A DNA stretch of 64,000 bases. It comes from Streptomyces roseoverticillatus (GTDB lineage: Bacteria > Actinomycetota > Actinomycetes > Streptomycetales > Streptomycetaceae). The position numbers and the translations under genes are program-made. Positions within the stretch are counted from its first letter, which is position 1. Every line of letters starts with the position of its first letter. Shown here piece after piece: positions 25,409 through 33,420 of this stretch. The stretch is from the NCBI RefSeq assembly GCF_000719265.1, contig NZ_JOFL01000017.1:1-64000 (forward strand), given 5' to 3'. The notes beneath the pieces were generated by a model. That model worked only from the letters and a program-made list of their open reading frames with translations, was not told the DNA's origin and did no database searches.

Positions 25409-25458
25409 CCTCAGCCGCGGACCGCACTGGAACATTCCAGGGCGGTCCGCGGCTGAGG
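25409..25458 (+). terminator. atp operon terminator
   Basis: Perfect 17-bp outer stem, CCTCAGCCGCGGACCGC at 25409-25425 with its complement at 25442-25458. An inner CTGGA-ACAT-TCCAG stem (25427-25440) continues it. It begins 22 bases after the atpC stop. Confidence 0.9.
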
Positions 25459-25503
25459 CAATACAAGCCCGTTGCTCTAGATGATGCGAGGAGGTCGGTG
25501 GAG

Positions 25504-25953
25504 ATGGTCCTCGCTCTGCTCGTGAGCGGCGTCGTCGTCCTGCTGGTGCTGGTGGGGCTCTTCGTCTTCGGGCTGCGGAGACGGCTGATCCAGCGCTCCG
25601 GCGGTACGTTCGACTGCAGTCTGCGCTGGAACGTCCCGGAGAAGGACCCCGCGCCGGACGGCAAGGGGTGGGTCTACGGCGTCGCCCGCTACAACAGTGA
25701 CCGGATCGAGTGGTTCCGGGTCTTCTCGTACGCGCCGCGGCCGCGGAGGCTGCTGGAGCGCGCCTCCATCGAGGTGCTGGAGCGGAGGTCGCCTCTCGGC
25801 GACGAGGAGCTGGCCCTGCTGTCCGACGCGGTCGTGCTGATCTGTCTCCACCAGGGGACGCGGCTTGAGCTCGCGATGAGCGAGGACGCCCTCACGGGCT
25901 TTCTCGCCTGGCTGGAGGCCGCGCCTCCCGGCCAGCGGGTGAATGTGGCTTAG
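25504..25953 (+). CDS. DUF2550 family membrane-anchored protein
   Basis: Conserved actinobacterial protein of unknown function, usually found just after the atp operon. It has 149 residues: an N-terminal membrane helix (about 2-24, VLALLVSGVVVLLVLVGLFVFG) followed by basic residues and a soluble domain with GGTFDCSLRW and GWVYGVARYNSDRIEWFRVFS. AGGAGG at 25489-25494 fits ATG 25504 better than the GTG at 25498. The N-in or N-out orientation is not clear, but the RRR after the helix favours a cytoplasmic domain. Confidence 0.85.
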   Translation: MVLALLVSGVVVLLVLVGLFVFGLRRRLIQRSGGTFDCSLRWNVPEKDPAPDGKGWVYGVARYNSDRIEWFRVFSYAPRPRRLLERASIEVLERRSPLGDEELALLSDAVVLICLHQGTRLELAMSEDALTGFLAWLEAAPPGQRVNVA

Positions 25954-25962
25954 CTTCCCGTG

Positions 25963-26010
25963 GCCTCAAACGCCGGCCAGGCTGTTTTCAGCCTGGCCGG
26001 CGTTTGAGGC
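25963..26010. terminator. Bidirectional terminator
   Basis: A perfect 22-bp inverted repeat (25963-25984 and 25989-26010) with loop TTTT, lying between the convergent DUF2550 and chitinase genes. It carries the TCAAACGCCGG core of the dispersed intergenic element also seen at 5372 and 36287. Confidence 0.92.
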
Positions 26011-26024
26011 TATCGGTGACGGGA

Positions 26025-28340
26025 CTACCGGAGACCGTTGTCGACTGCCGTCATCAGCGTGCCGCTGTCGCCCGACATCTCCCAGATCATCACGCCGCCC
26101 AGGCCCTTCGGCTTGAGCCAGGCCGTCTTCTTGCCGATCGACCACGCGTCGTCGAACGTCCACCACTGCCCGGCGTTGCCGGTGTACCCGTACGTGGCGA
26201 CGGACTGTTCGTCGTGGTAGACCGTGAGGCCCGCGACGGACGCGAGCAGGTTGTCGTAGCCGCGCGTCCCCGCCTCCTCCGGGAACTGGCCGGGCGCCGC
26301 CCCGTTCGCCGTCTGCCAGACGCCCCGTTCGCCGCCGTCGGCGACCTGCTGCCAGCCGCGCCCGTAGAAGGCGAGCCCGAGCACGACCTTCTTCGGGTCG
26401 ACGCCCGCGTCGAGGTAGGTCTGCACGGTCTTGTCGACGCTGAACTTCGTGGCGTACGGGTCCTTGGCGTCCTGGTACAGGTTCCCCTGGTGGCCCGTGC
26501 GGCCCGGCTCCCAGCTGTTGTCGCTGCCGGAGCCGTGGAAGTCGTAGCCCTGGACGTTGGCGAAGTCCATGTAGTCGAAGACGCTGGGCGTGCCGTCCTT
26601 GGTGGTGATGTCCCAGCCGGCCTCGATCTTCGCCGGGTCGGCCGGGGTGAAGGCCGTGAGCAGGTACTTCTTGCCGGTCGTCGCGCTCAGGGCGTCGAGC
26701 TGGCGGCGGAACTCGGCGAACAGCAGGGTGTTGTTCGCCTTGTCGTCCTTCGAGACGTGGTTGCCGGCGTGGCCGTCGGAGCCCGGCCACTCCCAGTCGA
26801 TGTCGAAGCCGTCGAAGATGCCGGCGGCGGTGCCGGGTCCGCCGCGGCCGTTGGTGACGGGCAGGTCGCCCTTGATGTACATGTCGATGCAGGACTTGAC
26901 GAACTCCTGCCGGGAGGCGTCCGTCTTGGCGACGTCCGAGAAGTACTTGCTGTAGGTCCAGCCGCCGATCGACATATTGATCTTGAGGTCGGGGTGCTTG
27001 GCCTTGAGCTTCTTCAGCTGGTTGAAGTTGCCGGCCAGCTTCTGGTCCCAGGTGTCGCCGACGCCGTCGACGGACTCACCGGCCCCGAAGCCCTTCTCGT
27101 AGTCGGCCCAGGAGTCACCCGCACCGTCGCCCTGGCCGGGGTCCTGCGGGTTGGGCGTGGTGGCCTTCGTGACGCCGTTGAGGCAGGTGAGGTCGGTGGG
27201 GTGGATGTTGGAGAAGGAGTAGTTGATGTGGGTGAGCTTGGCGGCGGCGCCCGTGCTCTCCAGTGACTTCACGGTGTAGCCGCGGCCGTAGATGCCCCAC
27301 TGCACGAAGTAGCCGACCTTGGCGTATCCGGTGCCGGGCTGCGGCTCTCCGCCGCCCTTCGTGCGTACGGTCAGCGGCGGGCCGGCCTTACTCGTCTGGC
27401 CGGCGGTGTCCCGGGCGACGACGGTGTACGTGTAGTCGGTGCCGGGGGTCAGGCCGGTGTCGGTGTAGGCGAGCTTGGCGACCGTGGCGGCCTTCACCGT
27501 GCCGCGGTAGACGTCGTAGTTCTTGATGCCCTTGTCGTCGGTGGCGGCAGGCCACTTCAGGGAGACGGAGGTGTCGGTGACCGCGGTGGCCTGCGGGGTG
27601 CCGGGGGCGGTCGGCGGTGTGTCGGTGCCGCCGCCGCTGCCCGTGCGGAGAGTGGCGGACGGGCTCGCCGGGCCGGTCTGGCCGGCCGAGTCGCGGGCGA
27701 CGACCTTGTAGGTGTAGCCGGTGTCCGGGCTGAGGCCGGTGTCGGTGAAGGCGGTGCCGGAGACCGTGCCGGCGACGCTGTCGCCGCGGTAGACGTCGTA
27801 GTTCTTGACGCCCTTGTCGTCCGTGGCGGGGGCCCAGGTCAGCGCGATGCTGTTCGCGGTGACCCCGGTGGAGGAGGGCTGTCCGGGGGCGCTGGGCGGG
27901 GTGTCGGCGGAGGAGCCGTCGCAGGGCCCGCCGTCGAGCTTGCAGGCCGCCGGGGCGCCGTCGCCGGAGGCGACGAAGCCGAAGGTGACGCTCGCGCCGG
28001 GCGCGATGGTGCCGTTGTACTCGCGGTTCTTCGCGGTGTAGCGCGAGCCCGAGCTGGTGAGCAGGGCGTCCCAGTAGGCGCCGACCGTGGTGGCGGCGGG
28101 GAAGTCCCACTCCACGGTCCAGGCGCTGATGGTGGTCGTGCCGGTGTTCTTGACGGTCCACTCCGCCTGGAAGCCCGTCCCCCAGTCGGAGGTCTTGGCG
28201 AACGACGCCGTGGCGGAGGGGGCCGCGTGGGCGGGGGCCGCCAGGCCGACGAGGGCGGCGGCGGGGAGGGCCAGCGTGGCCAGGGCGACCACGGCTCTTC
28301 GTAAGGTGCGGCCGATGCTTCCTGAGGTTCCTGTGCTCAA
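26025..28340 (-). CDS. chiC: Secreted family 18 chitinase with CBM2 and fibronectin III domains
   Basis: Hydrolyses chitin outside the cell. From TTG 28340 (GAGGAG at 28348-28353) it has 771 residues: a signal peptide ending near AAPAHAA (about 40), a CBM2-type cellulose or chitin-binding domain (about 41-140), two fibronectin III domains (about 150-235 and 245-330) and a GH18 barrel (about 345-771). The GH18 landmarks are MSIGGWTYS and DGFDIDWEW at 510-518, with E517 as proton donor. The gene lies directly downstream of a two-component system, as chiC does in S. coelicolor. Its promoter has chitinase-type repeats. Confidence 0.93.
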   Translation of the reverse strand: MSTGTSGSIGRTLRRAVVALATLALPAAALVGLAAPAHAAPSATASFAKTSDWGTGFQAEWTVKNTGTTTISAWTVEWDFPAATTVGAYWDALLTSSGSRYTAKNREYNGTIAPGASVTFGFVASGDGAPAACKLDGGPCDGSSADTPPSAPGQPSSTGVTANSIALTWAPATDDKGVKNYDVYRGDSVAGTVSGTAFTDTGLSPDTGYTYKVVARDSAGQTGPASPSATLRTGSGGGTDTPPTAPGTPQATAVTDTSVSLKWPAATDDKGIKNYDVYRGTVKAATVAKLAYTDTGLTPGTDYTYTVVARDTAGQTSKAGPPLTVRTKGGGEPQPGTGYAKVGYFVQWGIYGRGYTVKSLESTGAAAKLTHINYSFSNIHPTDLTCLNGVTKATTPNPQDPGQGDGAGDSWADYEKGFGAGESVDGVGDTWDQKLAGNFNQLKKLKAKHPDLKINMSIGGWTYSKYFSDVAKTDASRQEFVKSCIDMYIKGDLPVTNGRGGPGTAAGIFDGFDIDWEWPGSDGHAGNHVSKDDKANNTLLFAEFRRQLDALSATTGKKYLLTAFTPADPAKIEAGWDITTKDGTPSVFDYMDFANVQGYDFHGSGSDNSWEPGRTGHQGNLYQDAKDPYATKFSVDKTVQTYLDAGVDPKKVVLGLAFYGRGWQQVADGGERGVWQTANGAAPGQFPEEAGTRGYDNLLASVAGLTVYHDEQSVATYGYTGNAGQWWTFDDAWSIGKKTAWLKPKGLGGVMIWEMSGDSGTLMTAVDNGLR

Positions 28341-28396
28341 GGGGGTGCTCCTCGATGAGAGGTGCGGACAGGTGGGGGGTGCACAGTTGCTCGGGG

Positions 28397-28438
28397 AGCG
28401 TAGAAAGGTCCGTACCAATGGTCAAGAGGACTGGACCA
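28397..28438 (-). promoter_or_regulatory. Chitinase promoter with paired 12-bp direct repeats
   Basis: On the minus strand, TTGACC (28425-28420) and TACGCT (28402-28397) are 17 bases apart. Two 12-bp repeats, TGGTCCAGTCCT (28438-28427) and TGGTACGGACCT (28417-28406), lie 21 bases apart around the -35. Such repeats are known in Streptomyces chitinase promoters and mediate chitin induction and glucose repression. The upstream copy overlaps the end of the response-regulator gene. Confidence 0.8.
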
Positions 28439-29108
28439 GTCCCCACTCCTGCGCCAGCACCGCCGCCTGCACCCTGCTGCGCAGCTCCAGCTTCCCGAGC
28501 AGCCTGCTGACGTGGGTCTTCACCGTCGCCTCCGCCATCCCCAGCCGGCCCGCGATCTCCGCGTTCGACAGCCCCTCGCCCAGCGCCCCCAGCACCTCGC
28601 GCTCGCGCCGGGTCAGCGACTCCAGCCCCGCCGGCTCCGCCGCGCCCGCCCGCGGCCCGCGCGCCGGGCGCGCGAACTCGGCGATCAGGCGGCGCGTCAC
28701 CGCGGGGGAGATCAGCCCCTCGCCGCGCCCCACGGTCCGCACGGCCGCGATGAGCTCCGCGGCGTCGCTGTCCTTGAGCAGGAACCCCGCCGCACCCGCG
28801 CGCAGCGCCCCGAACACGTACTCGTCCAGGTCGAAGGTGGTCAGCACCAGGACGTCCGCCAGCTGCTCGGCGACGACCTGCCGGGTCGCCGACACCCCGT
28901 CCAGGCGCGGCATCTGCACGTCCATCAGCACCAGGTCCGGGCGCAGCTCGCGGGCCAGCCGGACGGCCTCCTCGCCGTCGGCGGCCTCCCCGACGACCTC
29001 GACGCCGGGCGCCGAGCGCAGGATGAGGACCAGCCCGGAGCGCACGGACGCCTGGTCCTCGGCCACGAGCACGCGGATGCCCGCCCCTGCGGTGGATGCG
29101 GTGGTCAC
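28422..29108 (-). CDS. chiR: NarL/LuxR-type response regulator next to chitinase
   Basis: Two-component transcription factor of 228 residues. The receiver domain has the acceptor D63 in LVLMDVQMP, a Thr in VLTTFD and Lys in FLLKDSD. After a Pro/Ala/Arg linker, a LuxR-type helix-turn-helix follows (about 160-220: LTRREREVLGALGEGLSNAEIA). GTG 29108 has GGAGGAGG upstream and overlaps the kinase stop (GTGA). The position upstream of chiC matches chiR of S. coelicolor, which controls chitinase expression. Confidence 0.88.
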   Translation of the reverse strand: MTTASTAGAGIRVLVAEDQASVRSGLVLILRSAPGVEVVGEAADGEEAVRLARELRPDLVLMDVQMPRLDGVSATRQVVAEQLADVLVLTTFDLDEYVFGALRAGAAGFLLKDSDAAELIAAVRTVGRGEGLISPAVTRRLIAEFARPARGPRAGAAEPAGLESLTRREREVLGALGEGLSNAEIAGRLGMAEATVKTHVSRLLGKLELRSRVQAAVLAQEWGLVQSS

Positions 29109-30301
29109 AGCGATACCTCCTCCGGTACGGGCAGCACCGCCCGCACGCGCCATTGCTTTCCGTCCGGGCCGGCCTCCGGGCCCGCCTCGAACTCCCCGTC
29201 CAGCAGGGCCACCCGCTCGCCCATGCCGACCAGCCCCGCCCCCGAGCCGGGCGCGCGCGGCACCGGCCCGCCGCCGTACACGCTGCTGACCTCCACCGCC
29301 AGGTGCCCGCCGCCCTCGCGCGCCAGACGCACCGTCACCGGGCCCGGGGCCGCGTGCTTGACCGCGTTGGTGAGCGACTCCTGGACGATGCGGTACGCGG
29401 CGAGCTCGATCGGCGCCGGCAGCGGGCCCGGCCCCCGGGCATCGTCCAGGGCGAAGCGGAACCGGTCGTCGCGGACGGCCTTGCGGGCGTGCGCGAGGAG
29501 GGCGTCCACGCCGTCGAGCCGCGGCGTGGCCGCGGGCTCCTCCTCGCCGCCCGCCTGCCGCAGCAGCCCGATGAGCCGGCGCATCTCGGCGAGGCCCTGC
29601 ACGCTGTTCTCCCGGATCACGACGAGCGCCTCCTCCGAGGCCTTCGGCTCCCCGATCGACAGCGCCGCGGTGGAGTGGATCGCGATCGCCGACAGGTGGC
29701 CCGCGACCATGTCGTGCAGCTCCCGCGCCATCCGGGCACGCTCGGCGCCCACGGCCTCGCGGCGGTCCAGCTCGGCCAGCAGCGCCGTCCGCTCGGCCTC
29801 CAGCCGGGCCGCGCGCGCGGCGTCGCGGTGCCGGCGGATGCCCGCGCCCGTCCACGCCGGCGCCACGATCAGCACCCCGAAGCCGAAGCCGATCAGCAGC
29901 GCCTCCGGCTTGCGGAGCACCGCCACGGCCAGCAGCGTCCCCAGCAAGGTCAGCACCTCGGCGACGCGCGGGATGCGCCCGGCGACGGACGGACGGCCGT
30001 AGAGCACCGCCGCGTAGACGACGTCTGTGTACATGGCGATCGTCGCGACGAGCGAGCCCGTGCAGATGTCGAGGCCGAGCGTGAGCGTGCCGACGGCCAG
30101 GGCCGTCAGCGGGGCGCTGCGCCGCAGCAGCTCGGCGCCGCACATGACGGCCAGCGCGACCAAGGACAGCCAGCCGGGCAGCTCGGACAGCGGTGGGTTG
30201 TTGTGCAGGCCCAGGAACCACAGCGCCAGGCCGCCCAGCAGGCCTGTCGCCGCGATGAGGACGGCGTCGCGGTCGGGGCGGCGGGGCAGGCGGACGGGCA
30301 T
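29105..30301 (-). CDS. chiS: Sensor histidine kinase next to chitinase
   Basis: Membrane histidine kinase of the NarX-like HisKA_3 class, 398 residues. Five or six hydrophobic segments (about 13-150) are followed by a coiled stretch, the phosphorylated H196 in MARELHDMVAGHLSAIA, and an ATPase with the N-box QESLTNAVKHA and a G-rich GSGAGLVGMGERV. The large membrane part with little outside suggests it senses a signal in or at the membrane. It overlaps the regulator gene by 4 bases. Confidence 0.87.
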   Translation of the reverse strand: MPVRLPRRPDRDAVLIAATGLLGGLALWFLGLHNNPPLSELPGWLSLVALAVMCGAELLRRSAPLTALAVGTLTLGLDICTGSLVATIAMYTDVVYAAVLYGRPSVAGRIPRVAEVLTLLGTLLAVAVLRKPEALLIGFGFGVLIVAPAWTGAGIRRHRDAARAARLEAERTALLAELDRREAVGAERARMARELHDMVAGHLSAIAIHSTAALSIGEPKASEEALVVIRENSVQGLAEMRRLIGLLRQAGGEEEPAATPRLDGVDALLAHARKAVRDDRFRFALDDARGPGPLPAPIELAAYRIVQESLTNAVKHAAPGPVTVRLAREGGGHLAVEVSSVYGGGPVPRAPGSGAGLVGMGERVALLDGEFEAGPEAGPDGKQWRVRAVLPVPEEVSL

Positions 30302-30460
30302 GCGTACATCACAGCACGCGGCGGGGGCCGCGGGGACGGGCTGCGGGAGGGGGTGGCGGAGCGCGCACTACATCGAAGGATGCAGTCCGGAATCGTCGCA
30401 GGCGACGACGAAACCGCTGGTCACGGCAGGGAGCCTGGGAGGGAGGGAAGGGAGAGAACC

Positions 30461-31039
30461 GTGATCGTCACGCTGATCGTCGTCTGCGAGGTCGGCTTCT
30501 GGGTGCTGCTGGCCGGCGGCCTGAGCCTGCGGTACCTGGCGAAGATGCCGCGGGCGGGGATCGCCGTGCTGCTGCTGGAGCCCGTGCTGGAGCTGGTCCT
30601 GCTCATCGCCACCGCGGTCGACCTGAAGAACGGCGCGGAGGCCGACTGGAAGCACGGCCTGGCCGCCGTCTACATCGGCTACTCCGTCGGCCTCGGCCAC
30701 TCCACGATCAAGTGGGTCGACGCCCGCTTCGCCCACCGCTTCGCGGGCGGCCCGCCGCCGGTGAAGCCGCCGAAGTACGGCCGGGAGCGCACCGTCCACG
30801 AGTGGAAGACCGCCGCCCGCTGGATCCTGTCCTGCGCGGTCGCCCTCGGCCTGCTGCAGGCGGCGGTCTGGTACGTCGGCGACGGAGGCGACATCAGCTC
30901 GCTGCGGGCCTGGCAGACGAAGGCGCTCATCGTGGCCGGCATCAACCTGGCCATCGCGGCGAGCTACACGATCTGGCCGAAGCAGGCGCCGAGCGGGGCG
31001 GAGCGGCAGGCGCCGAGCCCGGAGGAGCTGAAGCGCTGA
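30461..31039 (+). CDS. Predicted integral membrane protein
   Basis: Unknown function. GTG 30461 has GGAAGGGAGAG upstream; the product has 192 residues and about four transmembrane helices (roughly 2-20, 35-53, 117-137 and 155-172). A loop between the second and third helices carries KWVDARFAH and KPPKYGRERTVHEWKTAARW. It is divergent from chiS and convergent with the adenosyltransferase, whose stop lies 4 bases away. Membership of a named family is not evident to me. Confidence 0.75.
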   Translation: MIVTLIVVCEVGFWVLLAGGLSLRYLAKMPRAGIAVLLLEPVLELVLLIATAVDLKNGAEADWKHGLAAVYIGYSVGLGHSTIKWVDARFAHRFAGGPPPVKPPKYGRERTVHEWKTAARWILSCAVALGLLQAAVWYVGDGGDISSLRAWQTKALIVAGINLAIAASYTIWPKQAPSGAERQAPSPEELKR

Positions 31040-31049
31040 CCCGTCAGCG
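31034..31049. terminator. Small palindrome spanning two convergent stop codons
   Basis: CGCTGAC (31034-31040), CC, GTCAGCG (31043-31049): a perfect 7-bp inverted repeat holding both stop codons of the convergent genes. It may end both transcripts, or be a by-product of the tight overlap. Confidence 0.35.
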
Positions 31050-31616
31050 GTTCTCGCCGGGGACCCACAGCACGTCCCCGACCTCCTTGTTCGCCGCCCG
31101 CGCCAGGATGAACAGCAGGTCGGAGAGGCGGTTGAGGTACGTCGCCGTCAGGGGGTTCATGATGTCCGCGTGGAGCTCCATCGCCGCCCAGGTGGACCGC
31201 TCCGCGCGGCGGACGACCGTGCAGGCCTGGTGCAGCAGCGCCGCCCCCGGTGTTCCCCCGGGAAGGATGAAGCTGCGCAGCTTCTCCAGGTCCTCCAGGA
31301 AGCGGTCGCAGTCCGCCTCCAGCTTGTCGATGTAGGACTGCTCGACGCGCAGCGGCGGGTACTTGGGGTTCTCGGCCACCGGCGTGGCCAGGTCGGCGCC
31401 CACGTCGAAGAGGTCGTTCTGGATGCGGACGAGGACCTGGACGATCTCCGCGGGCAGCTGCCCGAGCGCGATGGCCACGCCGATCGCGGCGTTGGCCTCG
31501 TTGGCGTCGGCGTAGGCCGCGATCCTGGTGTCGGTCTTCACGGTGCGGCTCATGTCGCCGAGGGCCGTCGTGCCGGTGTCACCGGTGCGGGTGTAAATGC
31601 GCGTCAGGTTGACCAT
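31044..31616 (-). CDS. ATP:cob(I)alamin adenosyltransferase (PduO type)
   Basis: Transfers the adenosyl group of ATP to cob(I)alamin, making the coenzyme B12 used by mutases such as IcmA and methylmalonyl-CoA mutase. The 190-residue protein starts MVNLTRIYTRTGDTGTT, the ATP-binding motif, and contains the trimer helices with VRRAERSTWAA and LNRLSDLLFILARAAN. ATG 31616 matches the family start, though its ribosome site is weak. It is convergent with the membrane gene before it. The B12 theme recurs at meaB (52480) and icmA (63288). Confidence 0.93.
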   Translation of the reverse strand: MVNLTRIYTRTGDTGTTALGDMSRTVKTDTRIAAYADANEANAAIGVAIALGQLPAEIVQVLVRIQNDLFDVGADLATPVAENPKYPPLRVEQSYIDKLEADCDRFLEDLEKLRSFILPGGTPGAALLHQACTVVRRAERSTWAAMELHADIMNPLTATYLNRLSDLLFILARAANKEVGDVLWVPGENR

Positions 31617-31866
31617 GGGGACGAGCGTATCCACTGCCCGCCGCCCCGCCGAGGCCGACGCGCAACCGGACCACCCCTGTGACGCCCGGGACTCAAGGGG
31701 CTCAACTGCACTGTGGGGACGGGCCAGTGGGCGCTTCGGTGTGATGTCCGTCATGGGGGACGTGACGCGCATCTCTTACCGCCCAACCGCGCCGCGACGG
31801 GCGCTAATCTCCGGCCGAGAGAGTGCGTACAGAACAGCTCTGAGCACAGGGAGTAAGGGGACAGCC

Positions 31867-32715
31867 GTGGCCAAGAAGCTCGCCGTCATCGGGGCCGGAC
31901 TGATGGGGTCCGGGATCGCGCAGGTGTCCGCCCAGGCCGGGTGGGACGTCGTGCTGCGCGACGTCACCGACGCGGCGCTGCAGCGGGGCACGGACGGCAT
32001 CAAGGCCTCGTACGAGAAGTTCGTCGCGAAGGGCAAGCTGGAGGCCGCCGCGGCCGAGCGGGCGCTGGCCCGGATCACCACCACCACGGATCTGGACGCG
32101 GCCGCCGACGCGGACATCGTGGTCGAAGCCGTCTTCGAGGATATCGACACCAAGCGCGACATCTTCCGCACCCTGGACGGCCTGGTGAAGGAGGAGACGG
32201 TCCTCGCCTCGAACACCTCCGCCATCCCGATCACCAAGATCGCCGCGGCCACGCGGCGCCCCGAGCGCGTCGTCGGCGCGCACTTCTTCTCGCCGGTGCC
32301 GATGATGCAGCTGTGCGAGCTGGTCCGCGGCTACAAGACCAGCGACGAGACGCTGGCGAAGGCCCGGGAGTTCGCCGAGGGCGTCGGCAAGACCTGCATC
32401 GTCGTCAACCGCGACGTCGCCGGCTTCGTCACCACCCGTCTGATCTCCGCCCTCGTCGTCGAGGCCGCCAAGCTGTACGAGTCGGGCGTGGCCACCGCCG
32501 AGGACATCGACATCGCCTGCAAGCTGGGCTTCGGCCACGCGATGGGCCCGCTGGCCACCGCCGACCTCACCGGCATCGACATCCTCATGCACGCCACGGG
32601 GAACATCTACACCGAGTGCCAGGACGAGAAGTTCGCGCCGCCGGAGGTCATGCGCCGCATGGTCGACGCGGGCGACCTCGGCCGCAAGAGCGGCCAGGGC
32701 TTCTACCAGCACTGA
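31867..32715 (+). CDS. 3-Hydroxybutyryl-CoA (3-hydroxyacyl-CoA) dehydrogenase
   Basis: NAD(P)-dependent oxidation or reduction at C3 of short acyl-CoAs, in butyrate and polyhydroxybutyrate-type metabolism. From GTG 31867 it has 282 residues, the usual single-domain length. The Rossmann motif is VIGAGLMGSGIA (about 6-17), followed by SNTSAIPI and the catalytic His in GAHFFSPVPMMQL. The C-terminal domain ends DLGRKSGQGFYQH. With the thiolase at 51229 and IcmA it could supply butyryl-CoA for interconversion with isobutyryl-CoA. Confidence 0.92.
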   Translation: MAKKLAVIGAGLMGSGIAQVSAQAGWDVVLRDVTDAALQRGTDGIKASYEKFVAKGKLEAAAAERALARITTTTDLDAAADADIVVEAVFEDIDTKRDIFRTLDGLVKEETVLASNTSAIPITKIAAATRRPERVVGAHFFSPVPMMQLCELVRGYKTSDETLAKAREFAEGVGKTCIVVNRDVAGFVTTRLISALVVEAAKLYESGVATAEDIDIACKLGFGHAMGPLATADLTGIDILMHATGNIYTECQDEKFAPPEVMRRMVDAGDLGRKSGQGFYQH

Positions 32716-32734
32716 ACCGCCGCCGACCGGGTAG

Positions 32735-32774
32735 CCGATATCTAGTTCACCCACCCGGGTGAATTAGGTATCGG
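32735..32774 (+). terminator. Terminator-like hairpin after the dehydrogenase gene
   Basis: Arms at 32735-32752 and 32757-32774 form an 18-bp stem with a 4-base loop. The two mismatches are G.U pairs only when read as plus-strand RNA, so the structure is meant for this strand. TTCACCC/GGGTGAA forms its top. Confidence 0.7.
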
Positions 32775-32897
32775 TTCGCCCATGAACGGCAACCTTGTCG
32801 TGTGAGAGCCAGTCAGTTCTTGAGAACCGCAAGTGCCACAAGAGCCGCAGGGCGACACCGTCATCACGCACCATCGGACATCACTCCGGGAGCGCAC

Positions 32898-33209
32898 ATG
32901 CACATCAGGGGCGATCACGCCGAACTGGTCGTCGGGGGCCGCCTCGACGTCCGCAGCGCGGCGGACGCCCGTACGGTCCTGCACTCCGCCCTCGACTCGG
33001 GCCGCGGCGACCTCGTGCTCGACCTCACCGAGCTGGACTCGTGGGACGCCACCGGCCTCGGCGTCATCATGGGCGCCCACCGCCGGGCCGGCCGCACCGG
33101 CCGCCGCCTCGTCCTGCGCGGCGTGCCCGACCGGATGCAGCGGCTCCTCGTCGCCACCCGGCTGCACCGCATTCTCGCCATCGAAGGCGGCATCGGCGCC
33201 GCGTCATGA
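32898..33209 (+). CDS. STAS-domain anti-anti-sigma-like protein lacking the phospho-serine
   Basis: The 103-residue protein has the SpoIIAA/RsbV fold: GRLDVRSAADARTVL, LVLDLTELDSWDATGLGVIMGAHRRA and a final GGIGAA. In this family D-S-T/S-G holds the Ser phosphorylated by an anti-sigma kinase. Here the sequence is D-A-T-G, so the Ser is Ala, with a Thr next to it. The protein may be constitutively active, use the Thr, or serve as a structural partner. ATG 32898 has GGGAG upstream. No anti-sigma kinase gene is adjacent. Confidence 0.8.
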   Translation: MHIRGDHAELVVGGRLDVRSAADARTVLHSALDSGRGDLVLDLTELDSWDATGLGVIMGAHRRAGRTGRRLVLRGVPDRMQRLLVATRLHRILAIEGGIGAAS

Positions 33210-33213
33210 GACT

Positions 33214-33246
33214 GTGACGTGCCCCGGGCAGCGGGGCGCCCGTCAC
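33214..33246 (+). terminator. Hairpin after the STAS gene
   Basis: GTGACGTGCCCC (33214-33225) pairs imperfectly with GGGGCGCCCGTCAC (33233-33246) around a 7-base loop, starting 4 bases after the stop. Confidence 0.5.
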
Positions 33247-33420
33247 TTCATGGATACTGTGCCCAGGTCTGAGGTTCGGTTTTCCCGCCGCGATAGGCCG
33301 CATAACAGAGCCCACGGCGGGCACCGATGAAGCGCCGGCCGGCACGCCCGGCCGAGGGTTGAAGGAGTGGGGCAGGCCGGGAGGGCAGACGGCACGCCAC
33401 GCAATTGGGGGGCTTTCACC

